Origin: Roseovarius sp. ZX-A-9
GTDB lineage: Bacteria; Pseudomonadota; Alphaproteobacteria; Rhodobacterales; Rhodobacteraceae
Direction: 5' to 3'
Length of the DNA: 64,000 bases
NCBI RefSeq assembly: GCF_028369135.1
Contig: NZ_JAPWHW010000018.1
Location: 49,382-113,381, forward strand
In this document: piece by piece, positions 9,592-22,460 of the stretch
How the letters are laid out: each line of letters starts with the position of its first letter
Numbering within the stretch: position 1 is the first letter of the stretch
The notes under the pieces: generated by a model
What the model saw: the letters and a program-made list of their open reading frames with translations, nothing else
What the model was told of the DNA's origin: nothing
Database searches by the model: none
Program-made: the position numbers and the translations under genes

Positions 9592-10653
9592 ATGTCCCTG
9601 CCTGTAAAGACACAGCTGAAATATTGGGGAATCGCCTCGGCGGTTTTCCTGCTGGTGATGTGGCTGCTGGGCAATGTGATCATGCCCTTCGTGCTGGGCG
9701 GCGCGATTGCCTATTTCCTCGACCCGGTCGCGGACCGGCTGGAACGCATGGGGATGTCGCGAGCCCTGTCGGTCACGGTGATCACGTTGCTGGCGCTGCT
9801 GATCTTCGTGATCATGTCGCTGCTGGTGGTGCCGACACTGATCTCGCAGGCGACATCGCTGGTCAACACCGCACCGCAACTGACCCAGGACCTGCAGAAT
9901 TTTCTGACCGAGAAGTTTCCACAACTGGTGGACACCGATTCGACGCTGCGCCGATCACTGATCGGCATTGGCACCACCATTCAGGAACGCGGCGGTGAAC
10001 TGGTCGAGGCGCTGCTGGGGTCGGTTTCGTCGCTGATCAACATCGTCGTACTGTTCGTGGTCGTCCCGGTCGTGGCGTTCTATCTGCTCTATGACTGGGA
10101 CCGGATGATTGCGCAGATCGACGAGCTGCTGCCGCGCGAACATGCCCCGACCATCCGCCAACTGGCGGGCGACATCGACAAGACGCTGGCCAGTTTCATC
10201 CGCGGCATGGGCACGGTCTGCCTGGTGCTGGGAACCTACTATGCACTGGCGTTGATGTTCGTGGGGCTGCAATTCGGGCTGGTCGTCGGGGCGATTGCGG
10301 GGCTGATCACCTTCATCCCTTATGTCGGCGCGCTGGTCGGCGGGGCGCTGGCCATCGGACTGGCGCTGTTTCAGTTCTGGGGTGACTGGGTTTCCATCGG
10401 GCTGGTCGCCGGCGTCTTCGTGGTCGGTCAGGTCATCGAAGGCAACGTGCTGACGCCCAAGCTGGTGGGCAACTCTGTCGGACTGCACCCGGTCTGGCTG
10501 ATTTTCGCACTGTCGGTCTTTGGCGCGCTCTTCGGCTTTGTCGGGATGCTGGTCGCGGTGCCGGTGGCTGCCGCCATCGGGGTACTGGCGCGGTTCGCCA
10601 TCAGCCAGTACAAGAGCAGCCTGCTCTATCGCGGACCGCAGGACAACAACTGA
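9592..10653 (+). CDS. AI-2E family transporter (PerM-like)
   Basis: 353 aa, about seven to eight transmembrane helices with a soluble central domain (residues 70-200). Family signatures include LLYDWDRM and the C-terminal GNVLTPKLVGNSVGLHPVW. Members export diverse small molecules or Na+/H+. Its stop overlaps the ATG of hdaA by one base (TGATG), so the two are coupled. A second, distinct paralog lies at 46029-47105. Confidence 0.88.
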   Translation: MSLPVKTQLKYWGIASAVFLLVMWLLGNVIMPFVLGGAIAYFLDPVADRLERMGMSRALSVTVITLLALLIFVIMSLLVVPTLISQATSLVNTAPQLTQDLQNFLTEKFPQLVDTDSTLRRSLIGIGTTIQERGGELVEALLGSVSSLINIVVLFVVVPVVAFYLLYDWDRMIAQIDELLPREHAPTIRQLAGDIDKTLASFIRGMGTVCLVLGTYYALALMFVGLQFGLVVGAIAGLITFIPYVGALVGGALAIGLALFQFWGDWVSIGLVAGVFVVGQVIEGNVLTPKLVGNSVGLHPVWLIFALSVFGALFGFVGMLVAVPVAAAIGVLARFAISQYKSSLLYRGPQDNN

Positions 10654-11327
10654 TGCCCAACCAACTAAGCTTTGATTTGCCCGCCAAACCGGCGCGGGGC
10701 CGCGACGATTTCTTCGTCTCCGCCGCCAACGGCGTCGCCGTTGCGCTGATCGAAGGCTGGCGCGACTGGCCCGCGCGCAAGTTGATCCTGAGCGGCCCGG
10801 ATGGCGCAGGCAAAACCCATCTGGCCCATGTCTGGGCCGAACTCAGCGGCGCGCGCATCCTGGCCGCCGCCGATCTGGCCAGCGCCGATATCGCACAGCT
10901 TGCCACCGGCAACCTGGCGATCGAGGACACCGACGGCATCGCCGGGCAGGCTGCAGCCGAGACCGCGCTCTTTCACCTGCACAACCTCGCGCTGGCCGAG
11001 GGGCACAGCCTGCTGTTCACCGCGCGCACCCCGCCCAGCGCGTGGCCACTCGGGCTGCCCGATCTGGCCAGCCGCATGCAGGGCACGCCCGCCTGCGTGA
11101 TGGGAGAGCCGGACGATGCGCTGCTCTGCGCCGTGATGATGAAGCAGTTTGCCGACCGCCAGATCATGCCGTCACCGGGCACGATCCCCTATCTGGCAAA
11201 GCGCATCCCGCGTTCCTTCCGGTCGGCACGCGACACGGTTGAGGCGCTTGATGCCTTGTCGCTGTCCACGGGGCGGCCGGTCAATCGCGCGCTGGCGGCA
11301 CAACTGCTGGACAATTCTCAGGGGTAG
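10653..11327 (+). CDS. hdaA: DnaA-related regulator HdaA
   Basis: 224 aa, resembling domain III of DnaA without the C-terminal DNA-binding domain. Walker A is [15 protein letters not shown] near residue 48. The N-terminal [19 protein letters not shown] contains a QLSFDLP clamp-binding motif, as used by Hda to bind the beta clamp. Hda/HdaA stimulates ATP hydrolysis by DnaA and so limits re-initiation. Next to AI-2E and ppk1 it forms a gene order often seen in alphaproteobacteria. Confidence 0.9.
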   Translation: MPNQLSFDLPAKPARGRDDFFVSAANGVAVALIEGWRDWPARKLILSGPDGAGKTHLAHVWAELSGARILAAADLASADIAQLATGNLAIEDTDGIAGQAAAETALFHLHNLALAEGHSLLFTARTPPSAWPLGLPDLASRMQGTPACVMGEPDDALLCAVMMKQFADRQIMPSPGTIPYLAKRIPRSFRSARDTVEALDALSLSTGRPVNRALAAQLLDNSQG

Positions 11328-11376
11328 CGGCACACTTCGTCACCTCCGTGTCACATCACAGGCTTATACCCCCGCC

Positions 11377-13551
11377 ATGACGCAAGCCGATTTCCTGAAG
11401 TCCCCCTATCCCGAACCGGTGGATCTGCCCGATCTGGACATCAGCGGGCCGGGCCGGTTCTACAACCGCGAACTCAGTTGGCTGGGGTTCAACTGGCGGG
11501 TTCTGGAAGAGGCGCAAAACCCGCGCGTGCCGCTGCTGGAACGACTGCGGTTCCTGTCGATTTCGGCCACCAATCTGGATGAATTCTACAACGTGCGTGT
11601 CGCGGGCCTGCGCGAACTGGCGCGCGCGGGCAACACGACCCCCGCCGCCGATGGGCTGACCCCTGCCGAGCAGATGGTGTTGATCAACGAGAACGCCCGC
11701 ATATTGTTGGCCGCACAACAGGAAACCTTCCAGTCTTTGCGCGGCGAGCTGGAGGCGGAAAATATCGTCATCCTGGATCGCACCAGCCTGACAGATGACG
11801 ACCAGACTTACCTGGCGGATGTATTCCTGAACAAGGTGTTCCCGGTTCTGTCACCGCTGGCCATCGACCCCGCGCACCCGTTTCCCTTCATTCCGAACCT
11901 GGGCTATGCGCTTGCCCTGCGGCTGGAACGGGCAAATGACAAACGCCCGCTACGCGCATTGCTGCCGATCCCGCAGCAGATCGACCGCTTCGTGTCACTG
12001 CCCGGCGCGGATGCCACCTATCGCTTCCTGCCGCTCGAAGAGTTGCTGCTGCTCAACCTCAGCAGCCTTTTTCCGGGCTACCAGTACAAGGGGCATTGTG
12101 CCTTCCGGGTGCTGCGCGACAGCGATCTGGAAGTGGAGGAAGAATCCGAGGATCTGGTGCGCGAGTTTGAAGTCGCGCTGAAACGCCGCCGCCGCGGCGA
12201 GGTCGTGCGGATGAAAATCTCGACCGATGCACCGGCCGCGCTACGCGAACTGGTGATGAGTGAATTGCACGTCGTCCCCGAAGAGGTGGTCGAGGTGGAG
12301 GGCATGCTCGGTCTTGCCGACCTCAAGGAACTGGTACTCGACTCGCGCCCCGATCTGCTTTGGCCCGCCTTTTCCCCGCGCGTGCCCGAACGGGTGCAGG
12401 ACCATGACGGCGACATGTTCGCTGCGATCCGCCAAAAGGACATGCTGCTGCACCACCCTTACGAGACGTTCGACATGGTCATCCGCTTTCTCGCGCAGGC
12501 GGCGCGCGATCCGGACGTGGTTGCGATCAAGCAGACACTCTACCGCACCTCCAATCGCTCGCCCATCGTCGAGGCGCTGTGCGAGGCCGCCGAGAACGGC
12601 AAATCCGTCACCGCACTGGTCGAGTTGAAAGCGCGATTCGACGAGGCCGCGAATATTCGCCAGTCACGCAGGCTCGAGCGCGCAGGCGCGCATGTGGTCT
12701 ACGGGTTTCTCAATCTCAAGACCCACGCCAAGATCAGCACCGTTGTCCGCCGCGAGGGCGACCATCTGGTGACCTACACCCATTACGGGACGGGCAACTA
12801 TCACCCGATCACCGCGCGCATCTACACCGATCTCAGCTTCTTCACCTGTGATACCACGCTGGGGCGTGATGCCACCAAGGTGTTCAACTACCTGTCGGGC
12901 TACGCCCAACCCGATCACTTGGAAAACCTGGCGATTTCCCCGCTCACGCTGAAGTCGCGCCTGCTAGAGATGATCGCGGCAGAGGCCGATCATGCCCAGG
13001 CAGGCAAGCCGGCGGAAATCTGGGCCAAGATGAATTCCCTGGTCGACCCTGACATCATCGACGCGCTTTACGCCGCCAGCCAGGCGGGCGTGAAGATCAG
13101 CCTTGTCGTGCGCGGCATCTGCGGGCTGCGTCCGGGCATCCGGGGGCTGAGCGAGAACATCCGCGTCAAGTCCATCGTCGGGCGGTTCCTGGAGCATAGC
13201 CGCATCGTCTGCTTCGGCAACGGCTACGGGCTGCCGCACAAGAAGGCGCGCGTCTATATCTCGTCCGCCGACTGGATGGGCCGCAACCTCGTCCGCCGGG
13301 TGGAAACGCTGGTCGAGATCGAAAACCCGACGGTCAAGGCGCAGATCACCAGCCAGGTGATGGCGGCAAACATGGCCGATGTGGCGCAAAGCTGGGTCAT
13401 GGCGCCGGATGGCTCGTTCACCCGCACACCGACGCCAGAGGGCGCGTTCGCCTTCAGCTGCCATCGATTCTTCATGGAAAATCCGTCACTTTCGGGGCGC
13501 GGTTCCGCCGGTGCTGCGGATGTGCCGAAACTCACCCATACCGAAGATTGA
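11377..13551 (+). CDS. ppk1: Polyphosphate kinase
   Basis: 724 aa. PPK1 polymerises inorganic polyphosphate from ATP. The N-terminal domain begins [19 protein letters not shown]. The catalytic phosphohistidine lies in [14 protein letters not shown] (near residue 450) followed by [10 protein letters not shown], and the second catalytic His in [19 protein letters not shown] (near 625). Length is normal. The ATG at 11377 is 49 bases after hdaA. Its neighbour ppx encodes the opposing activity. Confidence 0.96.
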   Translation: MTQADFLKSPYPEPVDLPDLDISGPGRFYNRELSWLGFNWRVLEEAQNPRVPLLERLRFLSISATNLDEFYNVRVAGLRELARAGNTTPAADGLTPAEQMVLINENARILLAAQQETFQSLRGELEAENIVILDRTSLTDDDQTYLADVFLNKVFPVLSPLAIDPAHPFPFIPNLGYALALRLERANDKRPLRALLPIPQQIDRFVSLPGADATYRFLPLEELLLLNLSSLFPGYQYKGHCAFRVLRDSDLEVEEESEDLVREFEVALKRRRRGEVVRMKISTDAPAALRELVMSELHVVPEEVVEVEGMLGLADLKELVLDSRPDLLWPAFSPRVPERVQDHDGDMFAAIRQKDMLLHHPYETFDMVIRFLAQAARDPDVVAIKQTLYRTSNRSPIVEALCEAAENGKSVTALVELKARFDEAANIRQSRRLERAGAHVVYGFLNLKTHAKISTVVRREGDHLVTYTHYGTGNYHPITARIYTDLSFFTCDTTLGRDATKVFNYLSGYAQPDHLENLAISPLTLKSRLLEMIAAEADHAQAGKPAEIWAKMNSLVDPDIIDALYAASQAGVKISLVVRGICGLRPGIRGLSENIRVKSIVGRFLEHSRIVCFGNGYGLPHKKARVYISSADWMGRNLVRRVETLVEIENPTVKAQITSQVMAANMADVAQSWVMAPDGSFTRTPTPEGAFAFSCHRFFMENPSLSGRGSAGAADVPKLTHTED

Positions 13552-13605
13552 CCGACACCGAGCCTTGGACCATAACGAGGCGCAAGACGAGAACCGGGGG
13601 GCCTA

Positions 13606-15150
13606 ATGGACTCGAGCACTGAACCGGGCGAGCCCGACGGCGGCCCCTTTGGCCGGGCGCTCTTCAACAAACCCTCGGCGCGCGCGTTGCGCCGGGTGGG
13701 CGTTGTCGATGTGGGTTCCAACTCGGTCCGGCTGGTGGTATTCGACGGCGCGGCGCGCAGTCCCGCCTATTTCTACAATGAAAAGATCATGTGCGGCCTC
13801 GGCGCGGGCATGTCTGAAACCGGCAAGCTCAACCCCGAAGGGCGGGTGCGCGCGCTGAACGCGATGAAGCGTTTTCAGCGCCTCTCGGTCGGGATGGAGA
13901 CCGGGCCGCTGACCTGTGTTGCCACCGCCGCCGTGCGCGAGGCCAAGGATGGCCCCGAATTTTGCCGCGAAATCGAGGCTGCGACCGGCCTGCGGCTATG
14001 GGTCGTGGACGGGCGAGAAGAGGCACGGCTGTCGGCACAAGGCGTACTGTTGGGCTGGCCGGGGTCCTACGGGCTGGTCTGCGATATCGGCGGGTCATCC
14101 ATGGAAATGGCAGAGATCAATGGCGGGCATGTCGGGCGCCGTGTCAGTTCGGCTCTCGGCCCGCTCAAGCTGCGCGACATGAAAGGTGGCCGCAAGGAAC
14201 GCCGCAAATACATCCAGTCGGTCCTGCAGGGCATCGCCGAACAGTTGGGCGAACAGAAAAACCGGCTGTTTCTCGTTGGCGGCTCCTGGCGGGCAATCGC
14301 CAAGATCGACATGGAACGGCGCGGTTATCCGCTCCATGTACTGCACGAATACCGCATGCAGGCCAAGGAGTTGCGCAAGACATTCCGCTACATCGCCGAG
14401 CAGGATTCCGAGGCGCTGCGCGCGCGTGCGGGCGTCTCATCGGCCCGGATGTCGCTGGTCCCGCATGCCACAGAAGTGCTGAACGAAGTGCTGCACACGT
14501 TCAAACCGCATGACATCGCGGTGTCGAGCTACGGTATCCGCGAGGGGCTGCTCTACGAGCAGATGCCGCAACCCTTGCGCGACCGTGATCCGCTGATCGA
14601 GGCCTGCCGCTTTATCGAATCCAAGGATGCGCGCCTGCCCGGCTTTGGCAAGACGCTCTACCAGTTCATCCAGCCGCTCTATAAATCCGCACGTCCCGAA
14701 CGCAGGCGCATCATCAAGGCCGCGTGCCTGCTGCACGATGTCAGTTGGCGGGCCCATCCCGACTACCGCGCCGAGGTCTGCTTTGACAACGCCACGCGCG
14801 CCAATCTGGGCGGGCTGAAGCATTCAGAACGGGTATTTCTGGGCCTCGCCCTGCTGCACCGCTATTCCAACAACCGCGCCGGAACCCGGTTTCAGGAGTT
14901 GAGCGCATTGGTGGACGAGCAGACCCAGCACGAAGCCGAGATTCTGGGCAAGGCGATGCGGTTCGGCGCGATGCTGTGGCTGAAAAAAGACGCCGAACTG
15001 GGGGCGTTGCGGTGGTATCCCAAGAAGAAACTGCTGGAACTGCGCCTGACCGATGACGCGGCCGGCCTCTTTGGCGAGGTGGCCGAAGCCCGGTTCCAGT
15101 CACTGGCCAGCTCATTGGGAGCCGAAACGAAGATCGGACGGCTACGGTAG
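13606..15150 (+). CDS. ppx: Exopolyphosphatase, Ppx/GppA family
   Basis: 514 aa. An ASKHA-fold phosphatase that removes terminal phosphates from polyphosphate or pppGpp. The N-terminal phosphate loop is VGVVDVGSNSVRLVVFD (near residue 32) and the second is YGLVCDIGGSSMEMAEI (near 160). A C-terminal HD-like helical domain contains CLLHDVSWRAHPDYR (near 377). GGGGGG precedes the ATG. It sits 54 bases after ppk1, consistent with an operon for polyphosphate turnover. Confidence 0.94.
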   Translation: MDSSTEPGEPDGGPFGRALFNKPSARALRRVGVVDVGSNSVRLVVFDGAARSPAYFYNEKIMCGLGAGMSETGKLNPEGRVRALNAMKRFQRLSVGMETGPLTCVATAAVREAKDGPEFCREIEAATGLRLWVVDGREEARLSAQGVLLGWPGSYGLVCDIGGSSMEMAEINGGHVGRRVSSALGPLKLRDMKGGRKERRKYIQSVLQGIAEQLGEQKNRLFLVGGSWRAIAKIDMERRGYPLHVLHEYRMQAKELRKTFRYIAEQDSEALRARAGVSSARMSLVPHATEVLNEVLHTFKPHDIAVSSYGIREGLLYEQMPQPLRDRDPLIEACRFIESKDARLPGFGKTLYQFIQPLYKSARPERRRIIKAACLLHDVSWRAHPDYRAEVCFDNATRANLGGLKHSERVFLGLALLHRYSNNRAGTRFQELSALVDEQTQHEAEILGKAMRFGAMLWLKKDAELGALRWYPKKKLLELRLTDDAAGLFGEVAEARFQSLASSLGAETKIGRLR

Positions 15151-15181
15151 GCCGACATTCGACAGGCCCGGGCAGACCGCC

Positions 15182-15547
15182 CTAAATCTCGATCTCTTCG
15201 CCTTCTTCGGGTTCGTCCAGCATCTCTTGCGGGGTCTTCTTGCGGATGATGATATCACCGTTGGGTAGCATCTCGGGCGCGTGATAGGCGCTCAGATCCT
15301 CGATCTTGCCCATGATATCGGCCAGCGCCGGGCCCATCTCCTGCGCAAACTGGCGTAGCTTCGGCTCAATCTCTTCGGTCAGCCCCATCAGGTCGCGCAG
15401 GGCCGGTTCCATTTCCCGGCTGAGCCCCTCGAAGAGCAGGCGGGCGCCTTCCTCCATCAGGGAAAAGCCATCCTCTTCGGTCTCCTGCGCGTGAACCGGC
15501 GCAACAGCCAACATCGCAACAGCGGCAAATGTGATAAACTGTCTCAT
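15182..15547 (-). CDS. Small secreted acidic protein, Rhodobacterales-type hypothetical
   Basis: About 121 aa. The N-terminus RQFITFAAVAMLAVAPVHAQ is a Sec signal peptide with cleavage near AHA/HAQ. The mature part is acidic and helical (repeated EPALRDLMGL/EPKLRQFAQEMGPAL), ending in a cluster of Glu. Similar proteins in roseobacters are sometimes mislabelled as AAA ATPases, but no nucleotide motif is present here. The ATG at 15547 is used; a TTG nine bases upstream is an alternative. Confidence 0.6.
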   Translation of the reverse strand: MRQFITFAAVAMLAVAPVHAQETEEDGFSLMEEGARLLFEGLSREMEPALRDLMGLTEEIEPKLRQFAQEMGPALADIMGKIEDLSAYHAPEMLPNGDIIIRKKTPQEMLDEPEEGEEIEI

Positions 15548-15579
15548 GCCAGCCAATATAGGGCAGCTTGCAACAAAAT

Positions 15580-16617
15580 TTAAGGTGCCAAATCTATATC
15601 CAGCGTGACCGGGAAATGATCCGACGCCGTCAGCAGCGCCTGGCGCAGCTCTGTATTTTCCCAGCAGGCAGGATCGTCAAAGGGATGCCAGATTCGCCAC
15701 ACCGGGCGGCGCGCCCGCAGGTCGGGGGAAACCATGACATAATCCAGCAGTGCCTGCATGTAGCGTTTCTGGTGCGACAGGTAGAATCGCGACGTGGTTT
15801 GGGCCGCGCTGATTTTCTGGTCCAGCGCGCCACGAGCATGCGGATCATAAAGGCGCAATTCGCACGGCTCGCCGTCGCCCAGGATGATCTCGACCGAAGA
15901 CCGGCCAAAGAGGTTTTCGTATTCGTCCAACCCCGGCCCGTCATTCATGTCGCCCATCACGATCAGCGGCTCGCCCGCCTCCAGATGGCTGCAGATGCGC
16001 TGGCGCAACCAGATTGCCTGCGCCAATTGCTTGCGTCGGTTCGCAATGGCGATCTGCATCACGGTGTCTTTGTCCACGGCCCCATGCGGTGCCTTGGATT
16101 TCAGATGCACCCCGATCAGCCGCAATGCGGCCCCGCCGGCCGTGCGCAGCGCCACCTCCAGCGGCGGCTTGGAGAACCGGACGAGATCCTCGGTGGCATC
16201 AACATCAAGATCGATCCGGAAAACGCCGTCGAATCGCGGCGCATCGAAAGCGCCCCGCTTGCCCGTCTCTTCGCCCACCGGATCATGCGCGGCGCTCAGC
16301 ACATCCGGGTCGTAGAGCAGCGCGATCTCTTGTTGCGTGTCGTTGGTGAACCCGACCAGCGCCCGGCGCGCGCGCAGTTGCATGACTTCGGCAAAATGCT
16401 CCAGCGCCTGCACGGTGGAGCGGACGCCGTTATGGTCAGGGGCCTCGATGATCATCACCGCATCCGCATCAAGCGCGGTCAGGACAATGCCGATGGCGGT
16501 GATCTGCTCGGCGCGCGTAACCTTGTAGCGCGCCGACCAACCATCATCTTCCAGCAACATGCCCTCATCATCAAAGAGCGCGTTGAACCATTCGATGTTG
16601 TAGGTAGCCAGCCTCAT
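15580..16617 (-). CDS. Endonuclease/exonuclease/phosphatase family protein
   Basis: 345 aa. EEP-fold motifs: the N-terminal MRLATYNIEWFN (Asn), VMIIEAPDHNG (Glu), LIVMGDMNDGPG near residue 235, and C-terminal LTASDHFPVTLDI with the catalytic Asp-His. No signal peptide. It overlaps the upstream DnaJ/TerB gene by four bases, suggesting coupled expression. Substrate unknown. It is different in length and sequence from the EEP protein at 8205-9389. Confidence 0.85.
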   Translation of the reverse strand: MRLATYNIEWFNALFDDEGMLLEDDGWSARYKVTRAEQITAIGIVLTALDADAVMIIEAPDHNGVRSTVQALEHFAEVMQLRARRALVGFTNDTQQEIALLYDPDVLSAAHDPVGEETGKRGAFDAPRFDGVFRIDLDVDATEDLVRFSKPPLEVALRTAGGAALRLIGVHLKSKAPHGAVDKDTVMQIAIANRRKQLAQAIWLRQRICSHLEAGEPLIVMGDMNDGPGLDEYENLFGRSSVEIILGDGEPCELRLYDPHARGALDQKISAAQTTSRFYLSHQKRYMQALLDYVMVSPDLRARRPVWRIWHPFDDPACWENTELRQALLTASDHFPVTLDIDLAP

Positions 16618-17297
16618 GAAGTATGCGCCTGGCTGATCTCTTCCCAGGCGCGGTTGATGTCGACCATGCGTTTTTCGGCCAGCTTGATCGCCTCCTGGGG
16701 CACGCCCCGCGCGAACATCCGATCCGGGTGATTCTCGCGGACAAGGTGGCGATACCTGTCGCGGATGTCGTCCAGCGAATCATCGGGCTGCACGCCCAGA
16801 ACCGAGTATGGATCGGGCTTGGCATCCGGGACGAACCGGCTGCGCATACCCTGGAAATCCCGATCGGCAACACCAAAGATCTCGGCTACCCGCTCCAGAA
16901 ACCGATCCTCGTTGGGATGATAGTGCCCGTCCGCCATCGCGATGTGAAACAGGCCTTCCATCAGGTCGTCCAGCATCTTGCTGCCGCTTCCGAACATGCT
17001 TTCGATCCGGGCCGCGTATTCCTCGAAACCTGCCACGTCGGTCCGTGCAAGATTGAACACCCGCGCGGCCCCGGCCTCGTCCCGCGGTGCGATCTGGAAC
17101 ACTTCGCGAAACGCGGTCACCTCGTCACGCGTCACCAGCCCGTCGGCCTTGGCCATCTTGGCGCTGAGCGCGATGACCGCGATGGTAAAGGCGACGCTGC
17201 GCTCGGGCGGCGTGCGCAGCTTGTCAAATACCGCGCTCAGCCCTTCGCCACTGGCAAGAGCCGAGATCGCCTCGGAGATACGCGCCCAGATCGACAT
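16614..17297 (-). CDS. TerB-DnaJ cochaperone, DjlA-like
   Basis: 227 aa. Residues ~35-150 form a TerB-like helical domain (AKADGLVTRDEV, ADGHYHPNEDRFL), and residues ~163-227 form a J domain starting DPYSVLGVQPDDS with the HPD triplet in LVRENHPDRM. J domains stimulate the ATPase of DnaK. Unlike E. coli DjlA there is no N-terminal membrane anchor. It is translationally coupled to the downstream EEP gene. Confidence 0.88.
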   Translation of the reverse strand: MSIWARISEAISALASGEGLSAVFDKLRTPPERSVAFTIAVIALSAKMAKADGLVTRDEVTAFREVFQIAPRDEAGAARVFNLARTDVAGFEEYAARIESMFGSGSKMLDDLMEGLFHIAMADGHYHPNEDRFLERVAEIFGVADRDFQGMRSRFVPDAKPDPYSVLGVQPDDSLDDIRDRYRHLVRENHPDRMFARGVPQEAIKLAEKRMVDINRAWEEISQAHTS

Positions 17298-17307
17298 GGT
17301 CTTCAGC

Positions 17308-17829
17308 CTAGCCAGTTTCGGATTGGTTGTCAGTCGGGTCGGTCAGCGTTTTCTGTAACAAGATCAGGTCCATCCAACGGCCAAATTTGCGTCCCACATT
17401 TGGCAAATGCCCAACCTTTCGAAACCCGATGGTTTCGTGAAAGCTCACCGCGCCGGTGTTTTCACCGCTCACGGCCGCAATGAGGTGCCTCGCCCCTGCC
17501 TTGCGGGCCGCATCCTCCAGCGCAGACATCAAGAAGCCCCCGATACCCTGCCCGCAGGCCGATGGTGCCACGATCACCGTATGCTCCAGCGTGTAGACAT
17601 AGCCCGGCCCGCCGCGAAATGGAAAACAGGTGGCAAACCCCAGGATCTGCGCCCCCTCGCACGCCACCAAAAAGGCGTGGCCCATCGCAGCACGGTCTGC
17701 CAAGCTTTTGGCGATGTCTGCGGCGGTCTTTTCCTCGGTCGTAAAGGTGGCCACCGATTTGCGGATGACCGGGTTCCAGATTTCAATGATCTGTGGGATG
17801 TCTGCAGCCGTCGCACCCCGGATAATCAT
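17308..17829 (-). CDS. GNAT N-acetyltransferase, phosphinothricin-acetyltransferase-like
   Basis: 173 aa. GNAT fold with acetyl-CoA binding segment VIVAPSACGQGIGGFLMSALE near residue 90 and a C-terminal SFHETIGFRKVGHLPNVGRKF typical of the Pat/MddA group, which acetylates methionine derivatives or phosphinothricin-like amino acids. The start overlaps the stop of the VOC gene by four bases. Confidence 0.85.
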   Translation of the reverse strand: MIIRGATAADIPQIIEIWNPVIRKSVATFTTEEKTAADIAKSLADRAAMGHAFLVACEGAQILGFATCFPFRGGPGYVYTLEHTVIVAPSACGQGIGGFLMSALEDAARKAGARHLIAAVSGENTGAVSFHETIGFRKVGHLPNVGRKFGRWMDLILLQKTLTDPTDNQSETG

Positions 17830-18437
17830 GACAGCACGCGCACGCCGCTCGGCGTCTCAAGCTCGGCGCGCAGCCCCGTCGGCCCCGTCTCGAATACAAC
17901 GCGATCTTCGCGCAGCTGAGGATGCAACCGCGCTTGCAGCGCGTCGATCTCTGGATGGCTGACAACCAGACGCAACAGGCGACAGCCCGAAGGGGCAAGC
18001 AGGGCGCTGGGGTGCGCGACCCCCTCTGCCCATTCGATCAGCGCCGGGAACATCGCGTCATAGGGCAGCGCGCCACTCTCGGGCACGGCCATCTGCCAGC
18101 GCAGCGCGCCACGCTCCAACGCGACGGGTGCGCCCGCCTCGGGTAGCGCATCCTGCGTGGCGGGCATGTCCTCTACCTGACAGATCCAGTTGGTCAGTCG
18201 TGGTGTGCCCTGGAACCGGTCCAGATCGAACCAGCGCGGATAGGGCAAGGGCGCGGCGCCGGGATCAATCGCAATCACCTCTAGGTAAAGCCCGTCATCC
18301 AGCCCCAGCAGCATATTATGGGTGCCGAAATGCTTATGCTGCCCACCGGGCTGCAGCGGCACGCCCAGCGCCTCCTCGACCGCCGCGCGCCCTTCTTCCA
18401 GGGTTTCGCAGGCGATGGCGATGTGATCCAGTTTCAT
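17826..18437 (-). CDS. Glyoxalase-like (VOC) domain protein
   Basis: 203 aa. The N-terminus [20 protein letters not shown] and [22 protein letters not shown] are typical of the Glyoxalase_3 type of the vicinal-oxygen-chelate fold, with His and Glu as candidate metal ligands. The substrate is unknown. First gene of a short operon with the GNAT gene. Confidence 0.8.
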   Translation of the reverse strand: MKLDHIAIACETLEEGRAAVEEALGVPLQPGGQHKHFGTHNMLLGLDDGLYLEVIAIDPGAAPLPYPRWFDLDRFQGTPRLTNWICQVEDMPATQDALPEAGAPVALERGALRWQMAVPESGALPYDAMFPALIEWAEGVAHPSALLAPSGCRLLRLVVSHPEIDALQARLHPQLREDRVVFETGPTGLRAELETPSGVRVLS

Positions 18438-18583
18438 GGCGGCCTCCGGCGTTGGATGGTTTCGCGCACTGTCTAGAACGTATCGCCCTGCATTTGAATC
18501 AGGGAATGGGGCAAAACAGGAAAAAACCGATCAAGGGCGCTGGCGTGTCGCGCAGGGATCAAACCGGCGCAAACCGGCGGGGT

Positions 18584-19084
18584 TCAGCCCCCCGCCAGCC
18601 GTATCAATGCCCAGAGCGCCACGAAGATCGTCGGATAAAACGTGGCTGCAAAGCCGAAGGCGCGCAGCGGCGGCGAAAGGTGGTATCCGGCCCAGAATGC
18701 CAGCCGCGCCAGCAAGAACCCGACGCCAAGGCTGGCAATCACGCCAGGCCCCTGCCCGCCCAACAGCACCGCGGCCGCGGGCCAGATGCACAGCGCCAGC
18801 ACCAGTTGTTCGGCGGTGTTGGTCAGAACCCGTTGATCGATATCGCCGCCCGACCCCGGCACGAAGGCTGCGCCGTCGATGATCTCGTCATCGAAGAAGC
18901 GCCTTTGCGCCAGCCGCGCGACCACCGCCAGCATGAAAAGGCCCGGCAACAGGAACGCGGTCATGATCGTCGGCATCAGCGCGAAGACAGGCAGCACCAC
19001 GTAGCGCGCCGCGCCCCAGAGCAACACCAGCCCCCAGAGCCCCCCTGCCGCCATCCCGATCATGATTCGTGCACGCTTGGTCAT
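18584..19084 (-). CDS. MAPEG-family membrane protein
   Basis: 166 aa with four predicted helices. The motif RVLTNTAEQLVLAL (near residue 86) carries the Asn-Thr-x-Glu signature seen in bacterial MAPEG proteins (membrane-associated eicosanoid/glutathione enzymes). Catalytic activity is not assured. Monocistronic, upstream of tRNA-Met on the opposite strand. Confidence 0.75.
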   Translation of the reverse strand: MTKRARIMIGMAAGGLWGLVLLWGAARYVVLPVFALMPTIMTAFLLPGLFMLAVVARLAQRRFFDDEIIDGAAFVPGSGGDIDQRVLTNTAEQLVLALCIWPAAAVLLGGQGPGVIASLGVGFLLARLAFWAGYHLSPPLRAFGFAATFYPTIFVALWALIRLAGG

Positions 19085-19316
19085 CTGTGCCCTGCAATGT
19101 TCCCGAATTACTTACTATGTCCCCTCTCCGCCGCGCAACATCGCGTGGCCGGATGTCAGGCGCAGAGGACAGTATATTGGGGCAACTGCCGCTCCCGTGT
19201 CATGGTACCAGATGGGAACAGCATGGGTTTTGCAATCGGTGATCGCAAACATTGGGTGGCAATACGACATTTCCGCCTTGACGCGACTTGTGGTCTGTCA
19301 TACCTCACCGCGCGAC

Positions 19317-19393
<77 letters not shown>

Positions 19394-19551
19394 AAATCTT
19401 CCTTCACGGCAAGATGACTTTCCCTTGCAAAACGCACCCCAAGTAACGCCCGTTCCGGCGGCAGGTCTCTTGCACCGCAAAACACCCCGGTCGGCCACCC
19501 CCTGCCCTGATAGGCCTGAAGGCGTCCGCCCGGGGCGGATAGGGCGCGCCT

Positions 19552-21684
<2,133 letters not shown>

Positions 21685-22460
21685 GTTGTCCTCTTCTCAA
21701 ACCTTCGCCGGCCGGTGTTTTCACCGTGCCAGCCAGGGCGGGGTTCTCTGTCAGTTTCGCCAGACCATCGGCACCTGCGCGCAGCCAGGCCAGATCTTCT
21801 GCATAGGCATCACGCAACGCCGCGCGCTGGTATCGGGTAAAGGGGTGCCAGGCATCGCCAGTGTCCCGCCGCAGCAAATTCGGGTTCTGGTCACGCTCGG
21901 CCAGAATACCACGCAGTGCATCCAGACCCGGCGCGCGGTTCAGCCATTCACGCGCATGGCGTTGCGGTGGGTTTGCAAAGTCGGTCATTGCCGACAGCTT
22001 GCGCTCCGGCACGCTGGCACAGGTTTCGTGCAACAGCACGACGATCTCGGTGTCAGGCAGCTTGGCCATCTGCAATGCCACGCGCCCACGGGCCCGCCTG
22101 AGCTGCCGTGACGCGGAGATCGGGCCGGGGCACGGCACCACCCCTGCCAACAGCCCGCCGCGCATCTCTGGCGGGCCCCAGAACGCCGTGCCTGCCGCCC
22201 GCAGCGACCCCGCGTTGCGCCGGATGTAATGCTGAAAACTGCGCGAGGCAGTGCGGTGCGCCCCGGGATGCAGGATGATATCCATGTCAGATCGCGCCTT
22301 TTGCAGAGGCACCGCACCACGCGGCGACCGAAAGAGGAACTCCCCTCTTTCTTGCCCCGCCAATGCTTGGAATGCGATTAACATTGATTTTTCCGCCCCA
22401 CTGCCGATGCTTGGCATCGTAATCGGCTGGTCAGGGCCTATATTCAGCCTGACAGGAGAC